Assembly: GCA_004764695.1 (NCBI GenBank)
Contig: SMSO01000032.1
Coordinates: forward strand, 2,940,501-3,004,500
Length of the DNA stretch: 64,000 bases
Source: Schizochytrium sp. TIO01
Lineage: Eukaryota > Sar > Bigyra > Thraustochytrida > Thraustochytriidae
Direction: 5' to 3'
A program made the translations under genes and the position numbers. This document shows, piece by piece, positions 1 to 11,116 of this stretch (within the stretch, counting starts at the first letter, position 1; the number at the start of each line of letters is the position of its first letter). The notes under the pieces are model-generated. The model was not told the origin of the DNA. It worked only from the letters and a program-made list of their open reading frames with translations, and made no database searches.

Positions 1-686
1 TCGATGCAACGGCCTCCGTATAGCTCAAAAAATGCGCAGTGAACCTCAAGCTGCTTGCTGCTGTGCTCTGGGGAGTAAATGAGTCTGAAGACGTCCCTTG
101 CAGCGAGCTTCTGGACACCGCCCATTGTGTAGGTCTTGCCGGATCCCGTCTGGCCATAGGCGAAGCAAGTGGCTCTTCCGCCACCAACAGCAAATTCAAC
201 GAGGTATTTGGCGGTGTTATCGTAAACTTCATCGTTCGTAGACTCCTCATTGAAAGCGTGGTCAAGCTCGAAGTTTACGTTGTCGAGGTACTTGGTGATA
301 CCGTCGACCTTAAACTTGCAGTGGTGCACGTACGCAAGAGGGTTGCTGCAGCTCACGGAGTCGTAGTCCTTTCGGCGTATCTCACTCTCACTCACAGGGC
401 GTTTGCGGACAACGACGTTGATCTTCAAAGGGCCCGTGGATGCGTGGGGGAGAGGACGAGCCATATCGTACTTTCTGAATTTGCGGATCATACGCTGAAA
501 ATCAACGTCGCCGGGCTTGCCTTTACGCTCATTACGACGCATTTCAGACTCACGTTTACGCTTAAACTCCTCAGCTGATTTGCGGCGGTTTGCACGCTGA
601 CGAGCGAGTTTCTCGATCTCAGCGACAGTACGGTCCTTGCCATTGCCAAGACGGCGCCGAGGGCTCGCAGCTCCATTTTCGACCAT
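1..686 (-). CDS. Kinesin-13 family motor protein, 5' part only (runs off the window)
   Basis: The minus strand reads open from an ATG at 684-686 (A at -3) to the window edge, giving the first 228 residues. Residues 1-85 are a basic, helical neck-like region rich in R/K. The motor begins near residue 88 (KINVVVRKRP). The P-loop GQTGSGKT is at 178-185 inside AYGQTGSGKTYTMGG, and the frame is lost shortly after FFELYGGRC. The triplet KVD at 126-128 is the loop-2 signature of kinesin-13 (KIF2/MCAK), and a basic neck N-terminal to an internal motor also fits that class. Members of the class use ATP to depolymerise microtubule ends in spindles and flagella rather than to walk. The switch regions and the C-terminus lie outside the window, so completeness cannot be judged. 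Kinesin assignment is certain; the subclass is a strong inference. Confidence 0.95.
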   Translation of the reverse strand, partial: MVENGAASPRRRLGNGKDRTVAEIEKLARQRANRRKSAEEFKRKRESEMRRNERKGKPGDVDFQRMIRKFRKYDMARPLPHASTGPLKINVVVRKRPVSESEIRRKDYDSVSCSNPLAYVHHCKFKVDGITKYLDNVNFELDHAFNEESTNDEVYDNTAKYLVEFAVGGGRATCFAYGQTGSGKTYTMGGVQKLAARDVFRLIYSPEHSSKQLEVHCAFFELYGGRCI

Positions 687-1170
687 CGTTTGTTCACACG
701 CGATATATCTCCGAGAATCCTCAACGTTTACACAACCTGAATGTGCTCCACAATGTATTCTTTGCTAAAAGTCCTTCAAATGTAGTCTTCAGATTGTAGT
801 CTTGAGGAATGAACAACAACAATAAGGCAGTTTGCAAGAGTCAAGCGAAGTCAAGGCCTTCTCCAGCGACTCAAGATGTATTTAACAAAAAATCACAATT
901 GCAACTCCCGCTGTCGCGTGGATGCAGTCGATGCCTGTAAATGCTTAACGTCTCGATCGAATCGGATATCAGGCGTCTACAGAAGCCTTGCGAAACGTGC
1001 GTTTCTTTGGGTCTGGATTCCGCTCCAGAACAGTTTATGCCGGGTCCCACTCGCGCCGCAGCGCCGCCAGTGCCTCCAGAAAATACGAGCGTGCACAAAC
1101 GCGTCGCTAGCGCCCCGCAAAGCAGCTTCCTCTGCCCCCGCGAGCTAGGTCCGCGCGAGTCTCTAACGAG

Positions 1171-1199
1171 AATTGAATTGAATTGAATTGAATGAATTG
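1171..1199. repeat. (AATTG)n pentanucleotide microsatellite
   Basis: About five copies of AATTG with one imperfect unit. A short (AAAAGT)n run follows at about 1247-1269. Non-coding. Confidence 0.9.
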
Positions 1200-2963
1200 C
1201 GGAGAATGAATGAAACCTCAAAAATAAAACAGACAAAGCAAGTCGCAAAAGTAAAAGTAAAAGTAAAACTACTAAACTAAGAAAGAATAAAGAAAACAGA
1301 AGAAAACAAACAAGCTTCTTTCGAAAAACCTACGCCAGGTACCACCTACGCAGCAACTAACTTATCATGGTTAGACGCTGTTAAATCGAGAAGCAGCAAT
1401 CCAAGCGAAGAAAAACAATCATCGCCATATAGCCATCGTAGATAGCTAAACTTCTTCTTCAGAGACTTGAAACAACTAACTACTTTTCATCTTTCAGAAG
1501 TTACTCCCTCCTAGCCTCTGCTAGATACCTTCTACTCGGTGAGTGAGCGATACCAGTGAAACTTTCATTTTCAACCGCCGTGGCCCTCTGGCCCCACCAA
1601 TGCATCTCGGCAGGCCTCTCAATGGTTAAGGTCCCCTGAAACAGAAGGCCTCTCGAGGGCCTTTCAGCTCTGCGATCTTATTTGCGAAGCGTCTGAAAAG
1701 CTTTTTGGTTGAGCGAGCTTTCCTCGGAAATAACGTCTATTTCAGGAACACCTCCTTAAAGAGGGCGGTTTGCGCCCTCGCCAAAGGTCAATTAATAAGG
1801 GACGCATATGCAGAGTTGGCTGCAGTTAAGGTGCAGGGAAGCGAGGGACTTGGGAGCGCTCTATGAAAGCTCTCGAAATCGATGATTGAGTGTTGGAGAT
1901 CTGTGAAAAACGCAAGGATAGCCTTTGCTTCATGACCCTAGTGTCATGGACCTACTTTGTGTGTGCTTGCCCAAGGTGAGAGTGGCTCTTTGTATATTTT
2001 GGAGGATTGACAACCCTAGTTTGAGGAGGCATGAAGAAGCTGAGGCTAAACGCTTTTCTGAATAACATCGTGCACTGGAACAACGATGACCTATACAAAT
2101 TTAGAAATGCTCAAGCCTAAGAGTGTCCCTTTACCCTAGCGATTACACGCGGCCCCAATTTAATTTAAATATTAAAAAAAGAATATGGGTGTGATTACCC
2201 TTCGTCAAAGCTCGGTCTTTTGTATTATCGGCGCATAGTTCACTCGTTACTATGACAACTTCATACTAAGATAAACAAATTAATAAACCAAAGGCTACGG
2301 GTTCTTAGTGCAACGAGGTGGAGCGTCTTATTTGGGATTGCAGCCATGCCAACCCTTACATTAGCACGTCATTGTGTTAGACTATCCCCTCCAACAGTGC
2401 GAGACTAATATGGCCCTAGATCAAGTTTGTTTAACTAGAAAGGAGTAATCTATAACTGTGTCTAGACCCTCGATTGATGCGCGACATGGCCTTCAAAGAC
2501 CACCTTAAGCTTCAGTGCCTGATCCATCACCGAATCAGCACCCCGAGCGACACGGATTTGGAGCCGGGGTGAATGCGCCGCCTGATCCCTCTGTCAATGC
2601 GGGAAATAGCCCTCGATGCGAGTCAATGGAAATAGAACGGTAGCTTTTCGAGGATCATATGTTACCTGAAGTTACAATTAAAACTTCTGACTCTCCTGGT
2701 TGACCTTCTACGCGAAATAGTCCTCAGCTCCCAAATCCTCAATGATATTATCCGGAAATTATGAAGGATTTAGACATGATTGTGCACCAGAACAGTATGA
2801 TATAACACCTTAGATATCTCAAACCAGCCACGAATCAAATCCCAGGGTGTTGAAATTTAAAGAACAAATTGAATAATCCGTTCTTTCGGAATAGAGTGCC
2901 TGCATGGAATTTAAAGCGTAGATTCACCTTGAAATATTTTTGGGTTGGGAGTGTTGGAAAATA

Positions 2964-2993
2964 CATTAAAAAAAACAAAAGTTTTTTTTAATG
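2964..2993. repeat. Perfect 13-bp inverted repeat with 4-nt loop
   Basis: The left arm at 2964-2976 (CATTAAAAAAAAC) and the right arm at 2981-2993 are exact reverse complements around an AAAA spacer. The symmetry includes the flanking CATT/AATG, so it is more than an A-run meeting a T-run. It could form a hairpin or cruciform. Its role is unknown. Confidence 0.85.
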
Positions 2994-5357
2994 GGCGCGA
3001 GGGGCGAGCACCAGCGGAAGCAAATTCTTGCTCTCCCGCTTCTAAGCAAAAACGTGCGCAAACTACGAAAAGTGTTTCTGGCTGAGGCGTGTAGACCTGA
3101 GGTGTGCATTATTCATCGAGTCTTAGGCACACAGCAGGTCTTAATTATCAATCGTTGTGGTGTTTCTACGGTATTTAACCCTCAGAAGAGACCAGGAAAC
3201 ACAAGCAGCGTCAAAAGGTGTTTCCATATCAAGAAAATGAAGACTTGGCATCCGCAGTTGTTTGCACTCAACCTTGGTGCTCACTATCTCTGCATCCCTG
3301 TTTCGCTTCCTTTCTTTAGTGCTTTTTTACTTTAAAGTTAGGCTGTTCTTGCGCAGTGGATATACTCAGAGAAAGAGATATGGATTTTCGCAAGGAAAGA
3401 CGCGGCACAAGTTTGCCTCACTTAATGTTCCCGCTTCTGGTCATACGGACCAAGTGCTACTGGCTATTTTTGTGTAGCTTTCGCCTTTGTTCTGAGAATA
3501 TAGCAATTGCTTAATTGCCTCCCTTATTGAGGCTTTTAGTTTCTTCTATTCATGGGCAAGCTAGCAACGCAGCACACAGTATCTTCGAACCCTCCAAATA
3601 ACTCGACCATTTAGAATTACAGATTTTTTAAAAGCAAAATCGTGGCAACGTGAACCTTAACACAGAAAATTTGTTTTAACGAAGGCAGTAATATTAGTGG
3701 AACATCTGAAGACAGATGAATTCCGGAATGAATCACTATTCACTCAACAGTAAGCGAAACCTCGATACTTTGAGTATCATTATTATCTCTTTGACCTTCT
3801 TCAGCAGGCCCGTGCGGCAGCGTTTAACTTCTTGTCAGGTAATCTCTGCATGATTCACTTCAAAGGCTAATCTACAATACTTGTCTTGAACCCTTTAAAA
3901 AGGAGAAAGGACCTCCGAAGCTAAGTAAGTGTGAACATTCAACCTTTGTATCCCCAAGTGCTGTAGTGCCTGGAAGGACCCAACAGGAGGTGACGCGCTG
4001 CTGTGTGTGCAACGACCGCCCTTCCCTAACACAAAGGAACCTTCGATGCACTCTCTCGTGTAGCTTTCTGTTATTTTCCTTCTCCTCTATCTGCGACATC
4101 AATAATGCTTAGTCACGCCATCAATTTTCTCTTGCAAATTCCAAGATGCAGTCAACGCTTTCCCACGAATCAAAAAATAAACCTCGTTGAAGGCCTACGC
4201 ACGATATTTGACGAATTCTCCGGGCTTAGAGTTATCCTTGTTTTCTCGTGTTGTGCTGCACGTACTGCCAGAGTTCCGGATTTGCCCGCAGCTGTGGCTT
4301 TAAAATCTCCTACTTTCACTTGCGACGACGAAGGATTACGCATCCGAGATCTAACCAGACCCACAACAGTCAAAATAATACTCGACTTGTGTGATCCACA
4401 GAACTCCAAACACGCCATTTAGGCATGCTTCAAATTAAAAGGGGCTTTCGCTTTTCTTGGCCAAGTACAACTGCTTTCCCGCTCTCATCTTTTACCAGAA
4501 CTCCAAAATGATCTTGATCTTTCTTTATTGCGAAGGTAGCTCAAAAACTTTTTACTGAACATTAAAGATCATGATGAAAAGACCCGAACAAAGTCTCTTT
4601 TACATTTAACTTAAAGAATTAATGGGAAATGCTTTTTTAAAGAAGTGACACTTAGCATCATGCCTCATCAAAGAGTTTCTTTCTCTCGTAGACAGTAGCT
4701 CTGAGAGCACTTCACTATCCAACCAGGATCTCTCCGCATCCTCTCGTATCCCACTTCCCTGTCGCTCGGAGAGAAGGCAAATTCTTGATTCCCTTCCTGA
4801 CTAGATGTCAAGCTTGGGATAAGCTATAGCGTCACAAGCACAGCAGTAGTCCTTCATTAGTAGCATTTAGTCTGATGGTAATTTCACAGGTTCTATCTGC
4901 ATCACCTGCGAACCTCATACCTCTTCGTGATACGACTGTCCATGTGGCTCTTGCATTCTAAGAAATCCCTTCAAGCATAAGTATGGCGTAGCTAGAGCAA
5001 GGACATATTGCAGTTTTGTGGACAACTGGAACGACTCGCTGCTCGAGTCTTTATGTTCTAAGAATAACTTGTTCACAAATAGAAAAACAGGGAACAAACA
5101 AAGCCTCAACACCCGGCTGAGCCCAGCCGATACTAGCCCCTGCCTTGAGGGAGGTGTAGACCTGGGCTCAACGTGGTCGTGGAGTCAGCTCCTCCTTTGC
5201 GCGAGCTTCAACCTGCAGAACCAACACTGCCTCAGAGTTGGCTTTCTTGTTCAAATTGCTATTATCTGTGCACTGTCATCAGGTTATATATTTCGCATCG
5301 GTGGCGCGTGGTCTCTGCAGCAGACAGAGCTTTCAAGCTCTCAACTGATACCTCATC

Positions 5358-6518
5358 ATGACTAATCAGATGAAAGGCATCCTTGCGGTTGCAGCTCTGA
5401 CAGGTATTATAATGCTTGGCTCCATGCAAACTATGCTGTGGAAATCGCTAGTCCTCAATGAGCACGCAAACTCGGTTGGAGGCGGAATTGACATGAGGAT
5501 TCAAAACTCCTTGCGTGCCATTGGATCAACACTCAGATCCGGGGATTCTGATGTGGGCGCGTTTGATTTCCTTGAAGACGAATCTAGAGATACGTTGCCC
5601 GAAACTGTGCAGCAGGAGCAAACCAAAGTTGAAAAGAATGCTTTAGTTACAAGCGAACTCACTCCAAAGGCGAGAGAGGAGTGTTTCACACCACTGCACA
5701 GACTAGAAAAGATACAAATGCCGCGGTTGAGTGGGCCTGTACAACTTGCATCATTTCCTGGATCAGGAAACACGTGGATCAGACACGTGATCCAGCAAGG
5801 TACACGAATCTACACGGGAAGTATGTACAATGATACCAAGCTGCGCGAAACGGTTTTCCCAGCAGAGGGAGTCCGAGATGAGTCAGTAGTAGTTGTCAAG
5901 ACCCATTTTCCATGTGCTAATTGCTGGCTGTTGCGTAATGGTAACGGTTATGTTAAGACTAGCCGTACGGGAGATCTCAAATCGGCGCGGGCGTCATTGT
6001 ATATTTTGCGCAGCCCGTTTGATGTCATTCTAGCCGAATTTCAACGTTTGCATTCCACTTCGTTGAACCATACCGGTGTGGTTCCCGAGGCAGTTTTTCA
6101 GTCTTCTGTCTGGTTTGAATTTATCGATCGAGCGCTTGGTGGTTGGATAGAGAGTGTGGATTTTTACCTTTCGGAACCGATCTCGGGCCGCCTGTGGCGA
6201 GACAAGCGCGGTAGGCTAGTGTTCGTTTTCTTGTTTGAGAACTTTGTTCGAAAGTTTGATAAAGAGACAAGCTTACTTCTAGCTACTTTGCGCGAGGTGC
6301 ATGAAAACACGAATGCATTACCATCACCAGCAGAGGCCCTGGCTTGTCTTAAAGCTGATCGGGATGGATCATTCAAGCGTAAGCCATCTAGCATTAAGAA
6401 CCCCTACAGCCCTGAAATTGCCGCGAAAATTTGTGCAAGAGTTAGTGACCGTTGGCACAATGACTTATGGGGGCCCTGCACTGGTCAACTCCAGCGAGAG
6501 CGAACCCCCTTTATGTAG
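5358..6518 (+). CDS. Type II membrane sulfotransferase, WSCD-like
   Basis: A 386-residue single-exon protein. Residues about 7-26 form one hydrophobic segment close to the N-terminus, the usual signal anchor of Golgi sulfotransferases, so the catalytic part should face the Golgi lumen. The catalytic domain starts near residue 128. SFPGSGNTW at 132-140 fits the 5'-phosphosulfate-binding loop, and VVVKTHFP follows at the expected place. LYILRSPFDVILAEFQR from 214 fits the 3'-phosphate-binding segment for PAPS. The form of the first motif (SFPGxGNTW) and the KTH motif recall WSCD1/WSCD2 sulfotransferases, but there is no WSC domain. A cysteine pair (CANC) follows the KTH motif. The likely job is sulfate transfer to a glycan or secreted protein; the substrate cannot be read from sequence. 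The ATG at 5358 precedes the anchor directly. The sulfotransferase fold is well supported; the WSCD subfamily is an inference. Confidence 0.85.
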   Translation: MTNQMKGILAVAALTGIIMLGSMQTMLWKSLVLNEHANSVGGGIDMRIQNSLRAIGSTLRSGDSDVGAFDFLEDESRDTLPETVQQEQTKVEKNALVTSELTPKAREECFTPLHRLEKIQMPRLSGPVQLASFPGSGNTWIRHVIQQGTRIYTGSMYNDTKLRETVFPAEGVRDESVVVVKTHFPCANCWLLRNGNGYVKTSRTGDLKSARASLYILRSPFDVILAEFQRLHSTSLNHTGVVPEAVFQSSVWFEFIDRALGGWIESVDFYLSEPISGRLWRDKRGRLVFVFLFENFVRKFDKETSLLLATLREVHENTNALPSPAEALACLKADRDGSFKRKPSSIKNPYSPEIAAKICARVSDRWHNDLWGPCTGQLQRERTPFM

Positions 6519-7218
6519 GTCAGATGTCCCGTTGAATAGAAGTATTTAGGACATGCTCATTAGTAAGAAATCGGGGATTGCACACAACGGATTTCCATGA
6601 GCATTCACATCGGCTTAGGGTATGCATTCATGATTTGGCAAGAGTAGGCTAGTTCAACGAGCCGAGCGTTGCTTGTAGTATGATGTATTCAGAGGATGTC
6701 TCTGGGTGAGACCTCATAGACTGTATGCATGATAACGAGATAGAGGATATACCATGCATAGCTTTGTATGAGGATAGAAAACCTGTTTTTCTAGTTCTTC
6801 ATGTAACGGTAGTTTATTTTACTTGTTGTGCGTGCGTCAGCAAGTCAATCTATGGAAACAATTTCAAAAACACGCACAATTTAAGAATCGATCATATCTT
6901 TGATATTTTTAATGCAATACACCTTCGTTATATGTTTTTTTCTGTTCATGCGAAGGACTTAATCGACAAGCCAGGAACTTGCATGGTCAAGATAGACCCT
7001 TCATCATGTAAGATGCTTTTTGTCCATGCAATTTTGGAGTGAGTTATTTTGTTTATCTCTTGGCCTGGCCAAGTTCATGTCCTTGCAATGCGAACTATGC
7101 CATTTTTTTAAAAAGCAACCATGGAGATTGATAGAGAGAGTTGCGATGGTGTTGGCCTGCAGCTATTATTTATCAAAAAAAGAAAAGAAAAGAAAAGAAA
7201 GTCAAAAAGTCAATATCC
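6519..7218. other. Region between convergent genes, no gene seen
   Basis: This holds the 3' ends of the sulfotransferase (plus) and DCAF7 (minus) genes. It is AT-rich from about 6.8 kb on and ends in an (AGAAA)n run at about 7175-7200, just past the DCAF7 stop. No coding signal is visible. Confidence 0.7.
7175..7200. repeat. (AGAAA)n microsatellite
   Basis: About five copies of a pentanucleotide immediately downstream of the DCAF7 stop codon. On the DCAF7 sense strand this is a T-rich tract that may lie in the 3' UTR. Confidence 0.85.
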
Positions 7219-8214
7219 TTATACACGCAAGATTTGCACCTTGTCTTCAAAGCCAATACCAACCCAATCAGGCATAGAAAGTGCCCACTGTAGGTTGTTA
7301 ATGAAAGAGTCTGCCTTATAAGCGAGGATTGGTTCATCAATTTCTCGTGGGAGGGTTGAAAGCTCCCAAATAAGCGCCTGAGAGTCTTCTGCAACAGTGC
7401 AAATGTGACAGGAGGAGTGTGGCGCCCATGCCACAGCATTGACAGCGCCAGAGTGGCCATTAAGTTCAGCGTATGGTTTACAAGGAAGGCGTTTGTCGAG
7501 AATGATGGTTTTGTTGCTGTTGAGGGCTACAAAAGCCAAAAAGTTGGAATCTTGTTTGTTCCAGGCAAGACGTAACAGGGATTGACGACTAGAATCATCG
7601 TCGTAAATGATAACAGAGCGCTCCATAGATCGGAGATCGAATGTACGGATAGAGCCATCTGCACTTGCCGTCGCAAAGGTATGGCGATCCCGTGTTGCCC
7701 AGGCAATATCATACACTTCTTCGTCATGAGCGATCAGCTGCGCTCTGACACGTTGAGCTTCAATGTCCCACACTGTTGCAGTTGTATCAATGCTGGAGGT
7801 TGCAACAACATTCAAATCAACTTGGTTCCAGTCTAGGGAGGTCAATGGAGCACAATAGTCGTTGGTCTTGCTATTGTTTAAAGTACACATTTGCATAACT
7901 TCGGAGTTGTCAGGCATGACTTGCCAAATACGGAGATAGTCTCCTGTCGTAGCGAGGAGATCTTTTTGTGAAGAGTAAGGGTCTGGCACCCAGCTAATTT
8001 TAGTGGTCGGATATGGGTGTTCAAAGCCTGCCTTGCGAACAAACTCATCTTTCTCTTCGTCATACTGTACAATATGAACCTGATTTGTATACTCCTCGCG
8101 GAAGGACCCGACTGCAAACCTGAACTTGAAGTTTTCATTAAATCTCTCCGAGAACGCAAGAGCGTACGAGTTCCATGGTGCAGTGTACGTGTAAATTTCC
8201 CTTTTCTTGGTCAT
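7219..8214 (-). CDS. DCAF7: DCAF7/WDR68-type WD40 protein
   Basis: A complete 331-residue protein, close to the roughly 340 residues usual for the family. It has the conserved N-terminus (EIYTYTAPWNSYALAFS) and the family-typical FEHPYPTTKISWVPD followed by LLATTGDYLRIWQV. WD repeats follow with recognisable ends (TTATVWDIE, SADGSIRTFDLRSME, SQALIWEL), and the chain ends in a strand closing on KVQILRV. DCAF7 and its plant relatives (TTG1/AN11) are scaffolds. They bind DYRK/HIPK kinases and transcription factors and can act as substrate receptors of CUL4-DDB1 ubiquitin ligase. The ATG at 8212-8214 has A at -3 and starts at the expected family position. One exon, minus strand, convergent with the sulfotransferase gene. 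Identification is very secure; partner proteins in this organism are unknown. Confidence 0.96.
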   Translation of the reverse strand: MTKKREIYTYTAPWNSYALAFSERFNENFKFRFAVGSFREEYTNQVHIVQYDEEKDEFVRKAGFEHPYPTTKISWVPDPYSSQKDLLATTGDYLRIWQVMPDNSEVMQMCTLNNSKTNDYCAPLTSLDWNQVDLNVVATSSIDTTATVWDIEAQRVRAQLIAHDEEVYDIAWATRDRHTFATASADGSIRTFDLRSMERSVIIYDDDSSRQSLLRLAWNKQDSNFLAFVALNSNKTIILDKRLPCKPYAELNGHSGAVNAVAWAPHSSCHICTVAEDSQALIWELSTLPREIDEPILAYKADSFINNLQWALSMPDWVGIGFEDKVQILRV

Positions 8215-10564
8215 TTTAACCGGAGCAACTCTCAGTACTAATCACCACACGATGGCTTATAAAGCAAACAACCTTATTGGTTCGCGAAGGCCACCTCCCG
8301 TGCTGTATTTAGCGTTTACTCCTACAGATACAAGAAAACAAAGACACCACCCTCCAAGGTTTTCACAAGAGGGACTCCTTGCCTTTTGCTAGCTTCTACT
8401 TGTGTTTGAGGCTGTGAGTTTTGCTTTGCCGCGAAGAAAGGTATGTCTTAAAGTGGCACGTGAAGATGCCAGAAGAGGGAATTTTCAACAAGAAGACCTT
8501 GGTCTCAACGAAGCTGTGACCCAAACGGTCTTAGCTGGCACCTCAACAAGTAATCAGACTTGACGCTATAGCCGCGAGTTGCCCGAGCAACGTAAGAGGT
8601 TGAAGTTCACGGAAGAGTGACAGCGGACGCAGGGGTTACCAACTAGAAGTGATAGAGAAATACAAAGAGATTCAGAGAGATAGATAGATGCGCGATGGCA
8701 ACGCACGGGCACGCGAACACGTTCGCACTCTGGCCGTCAGGAAAGGCACCGATCCAGCGTCTATGTGCGGCTCTCAAGGCGTCTGGATTTGGGTAGGGAG
8801 ACAGCTCCGAGGCAGCGCGCCGTTCGTGCCGGTTTGCTGCTGCGCGGAGATCGGCAATCAAGCAAGAGTTTTGCTTTATCCTGCTTTCTTCATTTCTTTC
8901 TTTAGCTAAAAACTTTCATACACTTACTTAATCATTGCCTAGCTACTTAAAACAATAAGAACAAGTAGAGACACTTTACTCTTACTCATATGCGTTAGTT
9001 GCGCTTAGGAATAGTAAACAGACACTTTATTTTATTTTACAAAGCAAATGTTCTTGAAATCACTCACCTTTTGGTGGTTTGCGATAATAAATAGCACATT
9101 TCTCACATAGTTATCGTCGCTTCTCCTTCACTTGGTCTTGGGGACTTCTTGGCGAAACTCACCTTTTTAAAGACCGCGTAGAAAGGAGGGCTTGCTTGGA
9201 GTCCTTCAAGTTCTTTAGTTTTTTCGTTTCCTTTTCTCTTTTCTCAGCCTTCTTTCTCTTTGTACAAAGCAGAACTATTCGCGTCTTAGGCATCTACTAT
9301 TTACCTCTGGCTAGTGCAAACAGTAGGATAAAAGTGGCTCTTGTGCCGCTTTTCCCCCTCAATTTGTGTATTAGTATGCGTTTTTGAGAAACCCCTTTGT
9401 TCTTTGCATCTTCTTACAGGACGGACGAGGTTGTAAATAGCAGTGCCTCTAGCTAGGTTTTCTGCCAAGCGCTGCGAAGACACTTAGATTCTAATTTACG
9501 ACCAAACTACTATGCCCAGACATATTTCTCCTAGGTGCCGCAAATATGGCTTATAAGTGGCACTGGCAGTGGTATTAATAGATTTGAAGATGCAACGATA
9601 AGGGGCAAATATCTATTTTCTGTTTTACTTTTGAGGTTACAGATCAAAGTCAGAGGGATGTTCTGTCACAGAGCGAACAACAGCGAGACTACAGGAATAG
9701 AGGGGGTACTGGAGTGATTGAAAACATCCAGAAAAACAATGTACAAGTCACATACATGGTTGTTTACAGGCACGTCAATGACGAATATACTGCCAAACAA
9801 TAGCATGGGCGTGAGCATCGCGCAGGCCTGTGTCTTAAAAGTCTGATTGAGCTGGTGATTTAGTGTAGTAAAGCAGGGAAGATGCAGGCGATAATTAGGT
9901 CGCAAGATTATGATGTATTTACGAAGTGTGTGAGTTGGTACGGTTTGTTGAGGGAAATTCCAGGGTAAGGTTGCTCGTGAAGGACCAAAGTCCTGAAAGA
10001 TCATGCTGCCTTGGAAAGATGAGGAGAAGAAGACGAGAAAAGACCGTGATGGATGTCTGCCCTGAAAAGATCACTATTTCTACGATACAATGCTTGCCCC
10101 ATGATACAGCACATCAGCACTTTTATGTATAGATGTATGTATGCGTAGGGTGCTGTATATGCATGTGCCTTATGTTTAGAGGAGCTAAGCAGTATCGTGA
10201 GTTGCGTAGCTTGTTTGGAGATGACACGATAGGGAGAATGGAGAAGAGGCTGTAGAGAAGAGCTACACGTGGTAAGTTCTGCCCAAGAATATGAATAGTA
10301 GATCTCCAAAGCAGCCATAGCCGCCGTGGTCGATATAATCGTAATGTGTGGGTTGTCGTTGTGATGTTGTTGAGAAGGTACAACGAAAGAATGCGGAGTA
10401 GAAGAAGGGAATAAGTTGGTTGGGTTTGCGAGTCTCTTTCTTGTGAGTTCTCTCTCACTCACCTAAAACCTCTGGCAGCACGCACTCGCATGGCTGGCTA
10501 TCTGTGTGCATTTATGGTTTCATGAGGGAAGGAAATGAATGAGACACGCGCTCACACGGCTTGC
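8215..10564. other. Intergenic region without a supported gene
   Basis: 2.3 kb upstream of DCAF7 and downstream of histone H1. It contains the DCAF7 promoter side and several frames of 60-150 codons with no recognisable motif and a composition typical of non-coding DNA. The longest (10001-10462, minus) is T/S/H-rich and looks accidental. Confidence 0.65.
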
Positions 10565-11116
10565 TTACTTGGCCTTGGCGGGGCTCTTCTTGGCCTTAGC
10601 GGGAGACTTTTTTGCCGCGGGAGCCTTCTTGACGGGGGACTTCTTTGCCTTGGTGGGGGACTTCTTCGTGGCGGTCGTCTTCTTGGTGGCAGTTGTGGTC
10701 TTCTTGGCGGCGGTCTTCTTGGCCGGAGACTTCTTGACGGGGGACTTCTTGGTTGCGGCGGTGGTGGCCTTCTTGGCAGCGGGCTTCTTAGCCTTAGTGG
10801 GGGACTTCTTGGTTGCGGCGGTGGTGGTCTTCTTAGCGGTAGTGGTCTTCTTGGTGGCGGTGGTGGTCTTCTTGGCGGCAGCGGGCTTCTTGGGTGCGTT
10901 TTTCTTGGCGAGGGCGTCCTTGGCGTCCTTGGAGACCTTGTAGTGGCCGCCGTTCTTCACGAGCACGCCGCTCTCGACACCAGTGCGAAGAGCCTTGTTG
11001 AGGAAGTGGAACTTCTCCTTGGGCACATCGAGGGCGGTCTTAAGGGCGGGGAGGGTGGAGCCCTTGCGCTCCTCAGCCTTGATGATGGCTTCCACAACCT
11101 GGTCGAGAAGAGTCAT
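10565..11116 (-). CDS. Linker histone H1
   Basis: A 183-residue protein with two parts. Residues 1-72 form a winged-helix (H15) globular domain: LLDQVVEAIIKAEERKGST, then LPALKTALD, and a final GVLVKNGGHYKVS strand pair. Residues 73-183 are a tail made almost only of K, A, T, P and S, with repeated SPTK, SPVK and SPAK motifs, the usual DNA-binding and CDK-phosphorylation sites of H1 tails. There is no N-terminal tail; the globular domain starts straight after Met. The role is binding linker DNA at the nucleosome and compacting chromatin. The ATG at 11114-11116 has A at -3. The tail is encoded by imperfect in-frame repeats (AAG-rich), so length variation between strains would not surprise. The opposite strand shows long G/L-rich frames that are only shadows of this tail. 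Confidence 0.95.
   Translation of the reverse strand: MTLLDQVVEAIIKAEERKGSTLPALKTALDVPKEKFHFLNKALRTGVESGVLVKNGGHYKVSKDAKDALAKKNAPKKPAAAKKTTTATKKTTTAKKTTTAATKKSPTKAKKPAAKKATTAATKKSPVKKSPAKKTAAKKTTTATKKTTATKKSPTKAKKSPVKKAPAAKKSPAKAKKSPAKAK

Larger units (their letters stand above)
687..5357. other. Intergenic region without a supported gene
   Basis: This is 4.7 kb between the divergently transcribed kinesin and sulfotransferase genes. The first few hundred bases should hold the kinesin promoter and leader. The rest has few microsatellites and no frame longer than about 125 codons, and none of the short frames resembles a known protein. It holds a pentanucleotide array near 1.17 kb and a strong A/T hairpin near 2.97 kb, both listed separately. 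Confidence 0.7.

Noticed and set aside
39-578. 179-codon plus-strand frame at the left edge
   Set aside because: It lies exactly antisense to the kinesin motor, whose P-loop and KVD motif prove the minus-strand frame.
2290-2960. Possible decayed retroelement coding sequence
   Set aside because: Short stretches such as PPDPSVNAGNSP look protein-like, but the frames are full of stops and no reverse transcriptase, integrase or LTR is recognisable.
3575-3600. TTCGAACC-type word as a possible tRNA T-arm on the minus strand
   Set aside because: The flanking bases cannot form the 5-bp T stem, and no matching acceptor or anticodon arm is present. Reading for other tRNA T-loops also found none, though a covariance search would be decisive.
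10001-10462. 153-codon minus-strand frame upstream of DCAF7
   Set aside because: It has no recognisable motif and a composition rich in S, T and H from random CT-rich DNA. A small lineage-specific protein cannot be fully excluded.
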